Shown: positions 11,116 to 22,406 of the stretch, piece after piece
Numbering within the stretch: position 1 is the first letter of the stretch
How the letters are laid out: each line of letters opens with the position of its first letter
Source of the DNA: Bettongia penicillata ogilbyi
Taxonomy: Eukaryota > Chordata > Mammalia > Diprotodontia > Potoroidae
Assembly (NCBI GenBank): GCA_023548195.1
Contig: JAJHZJ010000121.1
Coordinates: 1,550,220-1,614,219 of the forward strand
Direction: 5' to 3'
Length of the DNA: 64,000 nucleotides
Made by a program: the position numbers and the translations under genes
The notes under the pieces: model-generated
Database searches by the model: none
Seen by the model: the letters and a program-made list of their open reading frames with translations, nothing else
Told to the model about the DNA's origin: nothing

Positions 11116-12408
11116 AAATCAGGAAACATTTCTATATCTGTGTAAAGGAATATGAGAGAAAGAAACAGGCGTTAAGAAAGAAAAGAGCATTAAGCAAGGA
11201 ATGAGAGCTATTCATCCAAGGATAGTGAAGAAAAACTCCCACTGGAAAAAAAAAGACAAAAGTACAAAACAGAAAATTGAGTATGAAGGATTGGAAGGGA
11301 ATACTTACATGGGTAAGCGCACAGTAAATATTTGTTAACCTTAAGCTTTATGAATTTTTATGAGTTTGTAAATTGGATAAGTCATGGATGAGAAGATAGG
11401 ATTAGAAAATTTAGCATAGAGAAAGGGAAAAAAGGAATGAAAGAAGAGACTATGATGGAAAAGTAACAAAATATTAATAATAGGTAAGAGTATGACAATT
11501 ATTTGTATTATTAATTACTTTAAAAGCCTGTGTTTTTTTAATACCAGGGAAGTTGTAGATTATATTTGAGTATAGTTAAGTCCATGTTCTTCTCATAAGT
11601 CATCTTGAATAGCATTTTCATCCAAAAATAGTAATCTTTTCTGGATCTTTAAATCATCATTAAATGTTCTTTATTTAATTTTCGTCTTTTTAATATGTGA
11701 AGATGCCTTGCAATTCAATTTTTATTCATAGCATCAATTTTTTTCATAGCTATATAATTTTCTTTCATTATATTTCTCAGAAAAAGTTCCTAAGTTTCTA
11801 TTAAGTTTTATTTTTTCAGAGGAAGGGGAAAAGTAAAGGGAGACATTATTGATGAAATTGTGGTCCAGTTCAACTGCTGTGATTGCGAATGTAATTGCAG
11901 TGATCCCCAGATAAGTCTTTTATGGTAGATACCCATTCTTATTGGCAAGTTACTTCTTTTCCTTTGAATTTCAAGTACTAGGTAGCGTAAGCTGATTAAA
12001 TAAGTAGTCTGTTTTATAAAGCTTACCTAGAAAGTAAATATATTGAATACACAGAACTAATTGCAAAATGTTAGCCTAGAGCTTGCAACTCAGAATATAC
12101 CATATTCCCTGGAATTCTCTTTCTATCTCCATTGACATTTGCAAATTGCAAGGCATTTCTAAAATTTGTAATGATCCTTGAAAGTGAGTTGACTGTGACC
12201 TTCTCTTCAATCATACTTAAGTAACTCATAAGGTATTCTAGGGATGAGAAAAGGCAGAATTTGAGTCACTTTCAGAACAAATTATAAAAGCTTGCTTTGA
12301 GGATTTGGGGGGTGCGGCTTTTTTTCTTTTTTTTAAGAAAAGTGCTCAGTGTTGGTTTTTCATGAAAGAACTTTATATAACTTAGCTACCTGATGTGATT
12401 TCTCCCAG
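11116..12408. other. Intronic AT-rich sequence
   Basis: No exon or repeat family that I can name. A purine-rich patch (A/G) spans about 11150-11290. The segment 11845-11930 has a better-balanced composition ('tggtccagttcaactgctgtg', split for length) but no open frame or known RNA shape. Confidence 0.4.
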
Positions 12409-12484
12409 GAAGCACAGCAAGATCCAGTCAATCAGAAGCCTCTCTGCTCAGCCTTCCGAACAGAACTCAGAGGTGCCAAAACAA
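12409..12484 (+). CDS. FARP1: FARP1 exon: start of linker after FA
   Basis: A 76-base exon between TCTCCCAG and CAA|GTCAGT. The first base finishes an arginine codon, then RKHSKIQSIRSLSAQPSEQN and SEVPKQ. It begins the Ser/Gln-rich linker between FA and the DH domain. The donor is weak (no G at -1, C at +3). From memory, human FARP1 has three more residues (SQQ) at this junction, so the splice point may differ between species or an alternative donor may be used. 'RKHSK' is basic and could be a phosphorylation or 14-3-3-type site, but this is inference. Confidence 0.93.
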
Positions 12485-13440
12485 GTCAGTAATGGTGATA
12501 AGCATCTAGTATAGTGCATATGTTATTCAAGTGTCTTCTTCTGATTAGTAATGCTAAATATTTTACTATTCACTATCCTTCCTATCTAATTTTAGGAATT
12601 TTTATCTAATTTTAATTTTAGCTTTTTTTTTTTTTTAGTAGTTTTTGCAAAGGCTCTAGTATAAAAGCATGAAGTTCTATTATGTATGTCCAAACTTTAA
12701 GCCATCAGTTTCTTTTACTTCTCAGCCTGGAATTAAAATTTACCATGGGGTCCCATGGTATTCAACCTACTTGGTGTTTCTTGTTCAGTTGTATGTGTGA
12801 TATAAACCCTACAGAAGGTTGCCATGTTGTCACAAACTTAGCTAAGTGGAAAAATTAAAGAAATCTGTTTGTGGAGCTAAGGTCTCCATCAGCTAAACAG
12901 GTTTGCTTGCCTGAAAAGATTAAAAACCGTTATGCTAGCTGATGGGTGTAACTGCCTCTTATTGCCAAGGTCATAACCCTTCGTTGGCATCAAACTGAGG
13001 AATGAGTTCCCAGGGTTTATTTTACAAGACAGCAACTGCTGTTCTCAACAAGAGACATTATCACTGTGTTGTTCTGAGGATAGCTAAAGCATATTCCCTG
13101 GAGGTAATTTCTGGAAGAGCCCTGAGTTTTCTCTGATGAAGAATAAGAACTGTGTTAAGACTTAACATTAAGGAATTCCTTTACATAAATGTCCATTTAG
13201 CAAATAGAATTTAGGTTTTTTAAAGATATTTTTAATCTGTCTTTATAAGTCTATAACAAATTCCATTCTTCTGTTGTCTGTGACTTCCCTAGAGCTACTT
13301 AGGGATAAGAAGGATTTCTTTGTTCCGTATAAACTTCAAACACTAAATAAGAACTTTTTTGTTTGCTTCTGGAGAACAGGGGCCAGCATTAGTCTGGCAC
13401 CTACCTCTGTACTTTTCACATATGATAGAGCATCAAGAAT
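12485..13440. other. Intronic sequence with a hairpin-forming inverted repeat
   Basis: No transposon recognised in most of this stretch. Between 12840 and 13090 the sequence is more complex and less AT-rich than its surroundings. It contains a perfect 10-base inverted repeat (12886-12895 with 12936-12945). Composition suggests retained non-coding sequence rather than repeat. Confidence 0.45.
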
Positions 13441-13740
13441 AAAAAATTAGGAGACCAAGGTTTATATCCCAGCTTTACCACCAAGGTGTTCAGCCTTGGG
13501 CATAGAAAGTCTCTTCACTGTTCTTGGTTCCAGTTTCTTCATCTATAAAATGAGCAGGCTAGATGAGGTGATTTCTGAGGTTCTTTCAAGCTAAAATTCT
13601 TTCTGTATGATGTTCAAATCTATTTTGTGAATTTATACTTACTACTCACAATGCTTTTCGAAGACCAAATGAGAATGTATGTGAAAATGCTTTGAAAACT
13701 TCTAAATGTTGTAGCTATAATGTAGGCAGTATTACTATTT
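13440..13740 (+). repeat. MIR/CORE-SINE-like element
   Basis: Sense-oriented blocks: 'aggagaccaaggtttatatc', 'cagccttgggcatagaaagt' region, 'cagtttcttcatctataaaa', 'gagcaggctagatgaggtga' and, further on, 'ccaaatgagaatgtatgtga' with 'aatgctttgaaaacttct'. This order fits an old mammalian CORE-SINE (MIR/THER1 group). Diverged. Confidence 0.6.
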
Positions 13741-14103
13741 AAATACTGTCTAGAGGAGCTTATCATTATTATTAACTATCATTATTTCTCCCAGTAACCA
13801 GAGTAAGGTATTGGTTTGCATCAACACAGGAAGTTTCTACATTGGGAATTCCCTATACCAATCACAAGTCCGGTCTAACCCCACCCACCCCCACCCCCTG
13901 CCTCCTCACCTTTTTTCTCCAATAAAAACCAAATACCTCTAGAAACTCTAGTTTTAATGAGATTTCATTCATTTGCACTCAGTTATCCGGAAACAAATCA
14001 AACAAATGAAGAAGTCCAAGCCTAATCTTATTCTCTTCCCTGCATTTTCTTTACCTCTTTTCCCTATCTCTGTTTTCCTGCTTACCCTCCCTTTCCCCTG
14101 CAG

Positions 14104-14344
14104 AGCTCAAGTTTTACCTATGGAGATGGTGCTGATTCACCAGGGGGCCAGAGTTGCCACCAAGGGAAAGAACTGAACATTTCTGTCGAGGAATCTGGGC
14201 AACGCAGGAGCCCTTCTCTGAAGAAGAGTCCCGAGGATGGCCGGCGGGTTGATGGTGTGGTGATGGCAACAATGGAGGAAGAGGAGGAGGTTGTTAAGGA
14301 TAGAACGCGGCCGAGTAATCCTCAGTCACAGCAGCCGAGCACAG
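14104..14344 (+). CDS. FARP1: FARP1 exon: Ser/Glu-rich linker
   Basis: A 241-base exon after a strong pyrimidine tract and CCCCTGCAG, leaving one base in phase. It encodes SSSFTYGDGADSPGGQSCHQ, then GKELNISVEESGQRRSPSLK, a short basic stretch, and the acidic MEEEEEVVKDRTRPSNPQ ending QPSTG (last Gly completed in the next exon). The human counterparts (TYGEGAESPGGQSC, EEEEEVVKDRT, QPSTGSLTGSP) are recognisable. The region is predicted disordered. The splice to 29696 gives ...PST-G-SLTGSPHLSELS. The donor CAG|GTCCAG is poor, with C at +3 and +4. Reading does not end there: the same frame continues as described for the alternative terminal exon. Confidence 0.95.
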
Positions 14345-15294
14345 GTCCAGCATCGAGGGCTGCTCGGGGCAGCAGCACCTCCATTCCTTTCATTGACTGC
14401 AGTGATGTAGATAGTGAATATGACCTTCTAAGAGAACCAGTAACTCAGTTGCATTCCCCAACAAATGACAATCATGAGGGTGATTTGACCAGTGGTGTTT
14501 ATATGCTCTCTAGAGATGAAAACTGGAACAAGCCTAGGCACAGGGATTCCCCCAACTCTTGGAAGTCTTCCCAGCCCATTTCCAGAGAGTACCTTGATGA
14601 TGAATTAGAAGACATAACCTTTTATGGTAGTGGGAGCCCCAGACTTCAAAGACATAGCTCTCTGGTGGATGAAATGTTTAGGGGGTCTGGTAATCGTAGC
14701 CCTCTTGCCACTCCATTGTCTCCTAGTAGCAGAGGATCAAGTCCTAATTTGAGTTGGGATAGAACTGGGTCTCAGGGCTATGTCTCAGAAAATGGGCATG
14801 ACTATAGAAATATAGTTGTGGAAGAGGGCATTGTCCCAAACAGACATCTTCCTTATGGAAGTCATTCCCCTGTCTTGCAGAGGCCATACTTAAAAAATGT
14901 TTCTCGTGCATGTAATAAGTCAGAAACAGACCCATTCCTCCTTAGCCATGTAGTCTCAACCCCAGGGGAAGAAAGCAGGCTAGGCAGTCATGGAGAGGGA
15001 GACCTCACCAAAATGGCTAGTTCAGAAGGCAGAGCATTGGCAAATGGCATAGCTGTTCTTGGTGCAAACAAGAAGGTTGGGTATGCCAGTGGTATGATAG
15101 ACCGTATGGCTGCTATTCAAATCAGAGAGGGCTCCACCAGCAGTGGCACTGAATCGAGTGATTCAGACTCTGAAATAGTAAGCCCCTTCAACCAGCCCCT
15201 CATGTTTGGTAATCCTATTGTGCTAAAGTCCCCTCCCTTACCTCAGAACAAGCGTTCCTTTGGTAATCCGCAGCTTGGTGAGGAAACAGAATAG
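14345..15294 (+). CDS. FARP1: Alternative FARP1 C-terminal tail (read-through of the exon donor)
   Basis: In the frame of the preceding exon, coding potential continues across the donor for 316 codons (14344-15291) to TAG at 15292. The tail begins GPASRAARGSSTSIPFIDCS and ends KRSFGNPQLGEETE. Serine is about 15% of residues. It has nine SP and two TP sites (for example GSPRL, LATPLSPSS, SPPLP), a 14-3-3-like RLQRHSSL near 14650, acidic serine clusters (SDVDSEYD, ESSDSDSE) that suit CK2, and no membrane segment or known domain. A 316-codon frame by chance is very unlikely (about 2 in 10 million for random equal-base DNA). It would give a product with FERM, FA and this tail but no DH-PH-PH, so no GEF activity. 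That it is used is inference; the frame is seen. It could also be an intronic open frame kept by chance. Confidence 0.7.
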
Positions 15295-16497
15295 GGTGTG
15301 TGTGTGTGTCTCTCTCTTAATGATGAGGATGGCCTGCATGTTTTTAGCTGCTGGGAGCCTGGGAGCCGAGATCCTGAATTTAGGATGGGGCCTCCACTCT
15401 GAGGACTCACTCATTTTTCACCACTTTATTAGAAAGAAAGAAAAAGGTCTATATAAGCAACGTTTTAGAAGGTATACATAATATTTTTAAGTTTTTAATG
15501 AAAAACTAAATCAAATGACTGGACAGTATAGCTTTCTTCAACATTTGTTTCACCAGATAGATAAGAGAAATGGTAATAATGGATCATCATAATATGCCTA
15601 TTACTGTTTTCTTTTTTGATGGTAACTAGCAAAAGGAAATTGATAATCCGTTTACTATGACATGTAGGTGGGTTGTGTTTTTGTAGAAAATATTTGTGTA
15701 GGTTCAATCATGTAAAGCAGATTGTCTCCATTGTTGATTAATTTGAGTGCTTGGGCTCGTTTGTCTTTAAAATTACAGGAAGGCATATTGACTTTACTTG
15801 ACTCCTTAAGAGGAGATCCACTTTTTAGTGCCTCATAAATAGGGGTAGGTATGAAACTTAATTCTAGGCTAAATGTAAGTTGTTATTATCATCAAATCTT
15901 GATGAAATAATTGGTCAAAAATAATTCACATTTTGGTGGGGAGAATTTATTTGGTTTTGTTTCTCTCCAGGACTTGTCTGAATTGCTATTAAAGTCAGCA
16001 TAATATCCATTAACTGTAACTTAATTAAAGAGGATTAGTTTCTGATTAGTTGGTGGAAGAAACTGTTGTTGACTGGTCTTACGAAACTCTGGTCTTCATA
16101 TCTCTATATGAAAGGAAAAACATTATTGACTGTTGATGTTAAATGTTGACTAGTGGATTAGATGACTAAGTAACTTTCTCTGAACATGGTATGAGACAGG
16201 AGAATATTCTCCTGCACAGTTACCTCTATATTTACACTTTTTTATACTTTGTATATTCCCATTCTTGCTAAAACATAACTTGGCTCCTTTCCTGACCAGA
16301 AAAAAAATTTACATAGACAAGACCATATAATTGATGGTGGTTGACTTTAAGGTACCTCCTTTGTGTTGCTGCCTTTTTTCATTATGTTTTAGTATAAAGA
16401 AGGAAAGAGTCTTGTCCTCAGAGGCAGGCTCTATCCTAGGGTCCATTCTCAGTCAGGCTCCCGGTCCTCTCCCCCCAGTGTAAAATATTAGACATAG

Positions 16498-16498
<1 letters not shown>

Positions 16499-16544
<46 letters not shown>

Positions 16545-16570
16545 CACACATATATATATGTATGTATGTA
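16499..16570. repeat. (TA)n/(TATG)n microsatellite
   Basis: Long alternating TA run with short CA and TATG interruptions. Seen directly. Confidence 0.97.
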
Positions 16571-17074
16571 GGAGTTGGAGAAGTATCACGTTAATGTTTT
16601 CATGCCTTTTATTTTACTACTTGCTGCATTTATTACTGTGAATCATGGAATACATTTTGTAGCTATTAATTAACCATCAGAATGTTGAAATTGGTTGCAA
16701 CTGTGAAATTCCTGCCAGCGGCCTTACAGTAATCATTTTATGACGTTACATTGTAGGAAGAACTGGATATATTTGGCTAGCTTAAGTAGCATTTGGCAGT
16801 AATATAAGCTCAACAAAAATACTGATTGACCTTAAGTGAACCACAAATAATTATCTACCCACATGAATGTTGATAAGCCTGTTTTAAATATTCTTAAAAC
16901 TTAATCAGTTTTAAAACAGTTCTTTTTTGGTTGGTTCTGGAAAACTTCCATTTTCCTGTTGATTCAGAGGGTGATTTAATATTTAGCTTGATTCTTGATG
17001 AGTTTGAAAGATGTTTGTAATATTGGCATACTTAGGTATTTTTTTTCAGATTTAATTATTTCACAGAACTTCTG

Positions 17075-17260
17075 AATTTTCTATTTGAGAGTATCATTAG
17101 TGGCCATCTCATTTGACATTCATATTTTACAGATGAGAAAAATTATGCCTAGAAAGCAAAAACGACTTGCCTAGAGTCAGGTGACCTATTAGGGGCAGAA
17201 CCAGAACTAGAAACTCAACTGCTCTAACTCCCACACTAGGATTCTTTGCATTACATATGG
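17075..17260 (-). repeat. MIR-like SINE, antisense
   Basis: Blocks 'ttttacagatgagaaaaatt', 'gcctagaaagcaaaaacgac', 'ttgcctagagtcaggtgacc' and 'gcagaaccagaactagaaac' follow the reverse complement of the MIR/CORE-SINE body. Old and diverged. Confidence 0.65.
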
Positions 17261-18475
17261 TACCTTATAGAAATGAGTTTGGTTTTTTTCTTTTAATTTA
17301 TCTCCATATTTCATTTTGGAGTCTTCTCTAAATATGAATGAATATTTCAATTTGGAGAATGGTAATCATAGAATTTCCATAGGTAATAATAGTTGACTGA
17401 GAAATAGTATGACTATCTTATTCTTATATTATAGTTATTCGGAGGTACATTTTGTTAAAGTAAAAGTTTTCTTGTACATGCCATTGCTTTTTACTTAGAA
17501 ATTGATATCAAATGAGTGCCCCAAGAGCATTCAAATGTAGATTAAGTGGAACCAGGTGTAGCAACCTGTGGACTCTCTTTCTTTAGGTGTCTGTTCATAT
17601 CTAAACTCTCAATTCTTTTCTTCTGCTGATGCTTTCATATGTTTCTGAAATAGGTAGTCAAATGAATTAAAACCTTATACAGTGTACAGTGTATAAATAC
17701 CAGAGATGAATTTTCAAAGGCAAATGGGCATAATGCAGCCGGTTTCCTTTATCCGAAGTAGTATTTTAGAGAAGGTGTTTAGTTCTGGAATAGAGCATGT
17801 CTGTGAGGACAAAACTGTCCACCTTTTCACTGGTATTTAAGCAGTTTTCTTCCTTCCATTTTGTAGTAACCAAGATATGTGCTTTGTTTACTCTTTTTAA
17901 GCTTCAGGACTTGAAGTGCTTGTGATTTATTTGATGTGAATGCAGTCTGCAGTGACAGTGGTGGAAACCAATTACTATAGCTGAAATCGTAATCACCTAG
18001 TGACCAACAAGGTCTTAAGCTACTCCAGTGTAGCTGAACTTAGTCTTAGGTATGGAGACATACAGTTCATTTTTGGGTCTGCACGTAGAGCCTTTCCAAC
18101 TTGGTAGGACCTTCCGGATTTGGAATGGCACATGGGTAGCTGCTGGGAATCTTAAGTTGCCTCTACAAGATAAGACATCAGAGGATGACATTTGTAGAGG
18201 TTACCTACTCTTACTTCTTTACTATTTCTGAAAGGGATAATGTTGGCATCATTAGTTTTCTGTTAGCAAATCCCTAGTATGAAGTTTTTAAAGGCACACC
18301 TATTAGTATCCTCAGAAAATCAAAAACACAGTGGATGCTATTATTTCTAGAAGGAAGCCTATAAAATAAATGTTTTTAGACACTAATCAGAGAATTATTC
18401 CGAACACCTTTCTAGCCCCATTAAACAAATCGATGACGTACTTTGCATATTGCACATCATGTATAGATAGTATAC

Positions 18476-18481
18476 AATAAA
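18476..18481 (+). terminator. Candidate poly(A) signal AATAAA
   Basis: AATAAA followed within 20-50 bases by a T/G-rich stretch ('ctctgtcagtacatcctctg', then 'tttctttttccc'). It could end a 3.2-kb 3' UTR of the alternative FARP1 transcript. Sequence evidence is modest. Confidence 0.3.
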
Positions 18482-20179
18482 AGCAGAGACTCTGTCAGTA
18501 CATCCTCTGGACTTTCTTTTTCCCCAGAAACTTTCCATTCTCTAAACATATTTCACTTGATCCTATAGAATCTGATTGGGAGACATGAGCACAAATATGT
18601 ATAAAGTAAGTTCTGCAGTAAGGTAGGAGGATGTTAAAAATTTACTCAGATGGCAAAAGTGGTTCTTATCAGATAGACCAACTGTTGTTCACTTTCTTTA
18701 AGGCAATATATGATCTTTAGAGCCTGTTAATCCATTGTCAGAATAACCAACATATCACAGTTGCCCTAGGAGTTAATGGTTTTAAGACTCAAGTATGTAA
18801 AACAAATCATATTTTAATATAAAAGGCTTGGGCATCCATATCCATATGCTTAGTAATTAGTATTTTCCTTTCCTTTTCTTTTCTTGGATAATATTGGCAG
18901 ATACTCAGACTGCAAAATGTTTTTGTTGTTTAGCTGGTGTTTTTTTGCTTCAGGCTGAGTCAAGCTGTAAGAAATTCTTTCATTGTGAAGAAATGTACTT
19001 AATGAGTTCCATAACTTGAAGTGAGTAATTCCAACCCTCTATGACAATCATCTGTATACTATTGAAGTTGTGTGATTAGACAGACATTTAATTAAAGGCA
19101 GTCTGTGGGCCAGATTCTTTCCTAGATATGTGATGGGAATTTGGGAATTTGCCAAGACTCTAAGTCATTGAGCTGTGATAAATTGCTTCTGCCATTTAAA
19201 ATAAGAACCATTCAGATTTTTCTCCCAAGAATGGCTTTAAAGCCAACATATTACACTCAAAGAGAAAGAGAGAGAACAGTCTGGGCAATTATAGAAGAAG
19301 CAACATGTGATGTGCCTTTTCTTTCCACAAAGTACACAGAAATCCAATTTTCATTGCCTGACTTCAGACAACATTTGTATATCAGCAGAGAGCACCATTT
19401 TAGATATACTCCCAGGTCTACACTGCTGGTTGTGTTTGCATTTTTAAAATACCAATGCTTTTAAAATATTTTTCCCATGAAATTATTGTGTATTTTAATG
19501 TGACTGAGAATTTTTCCACTGCCAAATGGAATTTTCTGCCAGATAGAGTTTTTTCTTAAAGTCTTGACCCATAGCTCTTATAACTTAGTAACATTTGAAT
19601 TCATTGGTAGTTTCTCCTAAGAATCAGCCTAGAAGATCTCAGATAATATCCATTAATAGGGAATTCACAATTACTTCAAGGCTTACTGCCACATCAGTTT
19701 GTATAGTAGGTTATAGACTATTCTGTTCCCCTTCTCCAGAAAGTGAACGACATGTGGTACTGAGGTTGTATCTACATGTTACTGAAACAATCTAGTGGTT
19801 TAGTGAAAAAATCAGAGTGTTTTCTGTGGGGCAAAACAACTGGTTGAAATTTTTTACCTTTTGGCAGATTACCGCGCTATTGTATAGATTCAGTTTTGGA
19901 TTAAGTAAATTCTTCCCCTTTTCTTTCACTGGTCACAAACTGAATTTAAGTTTATATACTTTGTTTCCTGAAAACTTTTCTATGCCTGTATACTTTCAAT
20001 CTACTTAAGTCAGTCATATCACTCTTAAGAATCCTTAGATTCCCCTCAAAAGGGATGCTTTTCCAAAGAAAAGAAGTTTCTCACTTTCCCTCAAATTTTT
20101 CCTGTCTTTTGTCTAATAGTAATGAACTTGAATTCTTCTTAACAAGTGTGATTTTATATGGATAACATTTTCATTATCA

Positions 20180-20335
20180 TTATAGATTTTGAGATTATTT
20201 AAACCCTGTCATTTTACAAGTGAGAAAATTGAGGCCTAGAGTGGTTAAATGCCTTGCCCAAGATTAGTCAGCTTGTAAGTGGAAAAGCAAAAATTTTAAC
20301 TCTTATCCTTTGACAGCAAGTTCAGTGTTCTTTTC
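20180..20335 (-). repeat. MIR-like SINE, antisense
   Basis: 'cattttacaagtgagaaaat', 'tgaggcctagagtggttaaa', 'tgccttgcccaagattagtc' and 'cagcttgtaagtgg' are the reverse complement of a MIR-type body. Confidence 0.65.
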
Positions 20336-22369
20336 ACTTCACTTTATGTGACTTTCACATGGTCTAATAACACAAGTCTGGTTTTGCTTTTGATTAGTTA
20401 CATAGATTAAAAATGTGAATATGTTCATAGGCTTGTAATTTGTACGTGGAAGGAAGTAAATCAGTCACAGAGTACAATTCAAATAGAAAATGTTCTTTAA
20501 GTCCCTATTTCTCTTGCAGATTGTATGTCACATATAGTGGACAAAATGTACATACATATGCTGCCCACTAATTTCATATAAGGCTTACAGGTGTGAACAT
20601 TTCAGGAGTCCCTTGGAAATATCTATTTCATAATGGTATTCCATTGAACTAAGTTAGCCATGCACAAGAGGAGAGTTACTCCCAAAGAAGTTATTAGATA
20701 CTGTGGGAGATTAGAGTAGTTTACCCTGGCAGCATTAAAACATGCTGGCAGTGTATTTTCCCCTTGGGTTGATTCCACGCGCTTCTGTTAAATTGAGTGA
20801 AATGTAATACTTCAAGCACTTACATATTTTCCTCGACATTGGCCTATATTTAAGGTTGTCATAGGTTTTTAGGTCAGTGTTAAGATGTCACGTAATAAAG
20901 AAATTTGAACTTTTTAAAAAAGAGAAATACAAGTTTCCTTGATTACTTTTTCTGGCAAAGGGATTGGGAGGAATGTTGCCAATGCAAAATTAACTCATGA
21001 TTTGGGATGTGCAATTGCACAGAAAAAAGAATAAAATAAAAATGTAATCTTTTGGGGATATTATCTAAAACAAGCCCAATCTCATTAAATCATACTTCTC
21101 ACTAGTCTGGGACATTTGGGGGGTAGAGTTAATAAATACTCACAGACTCAGACTATAATTATTTTAATTTTTTATCTTTTCTATTTATTTTCAAATTTCT
21201 ACTTTACTGAGCCAGGGAGAAAAGTTGTCCTTGTGGTTCTTGATGTCAAGAATGAAATAAAAATTTCGCCTGTTACAGAAAACAATTTAAATTAGAGGTA
21301 CTCTCCTATTGGGTGCCACATAGGTCCTTGAAGACATGCTGGATAGCAATACTTTAAGGTTTCTTGGGCATTTTTTAATAAAAAAAATACACACTTTTTT
21401 CTTCTTCTTAAAAATATATGTATTTAGTCATTTGACATCTAGAGGTATTTATATGTTAGATTTATAAATGAGTATATTGTGCTCACTTTTCACACATTTA
21501 CGTTTGCTACTTTTGTTCCACTCCCAGGAGTCATTGCCAAGGCCCATCAGACTCTTAAATACTTTTTAAAATGTCCAATAAAACAGAACATTTCAGCTCC
21601 TTCTACCAGTGAAAAAGCCACATTTCTAAGGAGCATTTCCATGAAAGCTACAGATTGTGTGTATGTTAATAGATCCTCGAAATATGATACTTAGGAAATC
21701 AGGGAAGAAATTTATAAATTTTGAAAATATTCTTACCTCAAAAGCTGACCAGGAGGTTTCTTGCCTTACTAAAGACCTAAGAGAATATATTTCGATTTCA
21801 GCATGAGGCTGTGAGATTCATCATACTGAAAAATAGCCAGCAATAATTATTAAATATCCCAGGGAATTTGGATGATTTTTTTCTTAAAAAAAAAAACTTT
21901 AAAAAGAAGATAGAGTCTCATTCATTTGGGGTAATTTAAGTGTGACTCAGCCCAAGTTTGAGATACTAGCCCTATAATTCTACAGTAGCATTTAAGCATC
22001 AGGGTTTTATCTTTTTGTTGGAAATTTTGAACAGGGAAGGCAGCTTAAGCACTTGTATTCCCTTAGGGCAACTGACAATCCAGGGAATATTAAGAGAATT
22101 CCTTGGGAAAAAACTTTGGAATATGATTTGGAATCAGACTGTTATATTACAAATTAGTAAGGGTTAAGAGAATGGATAACATAAGATACACGGACATAGA
22201 CATTGACAAGTTTGTATATTTAGGAGCTGGCCTTCATGGAGTACAACAAATTGATGTTTCCATACCAGAAGGGTGATAACTCGCCTATGCCAGATGTGAT
22301 CTCTTCAGAATGTTATGGAGGGCAATTTAGGTACTTCCCTTGAACATAAAACAGGCAAGAAAGAGGATT

Positions 22370-22370
<1 letters not shown>

Positions 22371-22405
<35 letters not shown>
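22371..22405. repeat. (AC)n microsatellite
   Basis: Pure AC run of about 17 units. Likely polymorphic. Confidence 0.97.

Positions 22406-22406
<1 letters not shown>

Noticed and set aside
16499..16570. Regularly spaced repeat resembling an array
   Set aside because: Simple TA/TATG microsatellite; no spacers, so not a CRISPR-like array, which would not be expected in a vertebrate.
19141..19464. 107-codon + strand frame in the repeat-poor intron
   Set aside because: No domain, biased composition or splice context that suggests coding; AT-rich chance frame. Kept as part of the putative 3' UTR.
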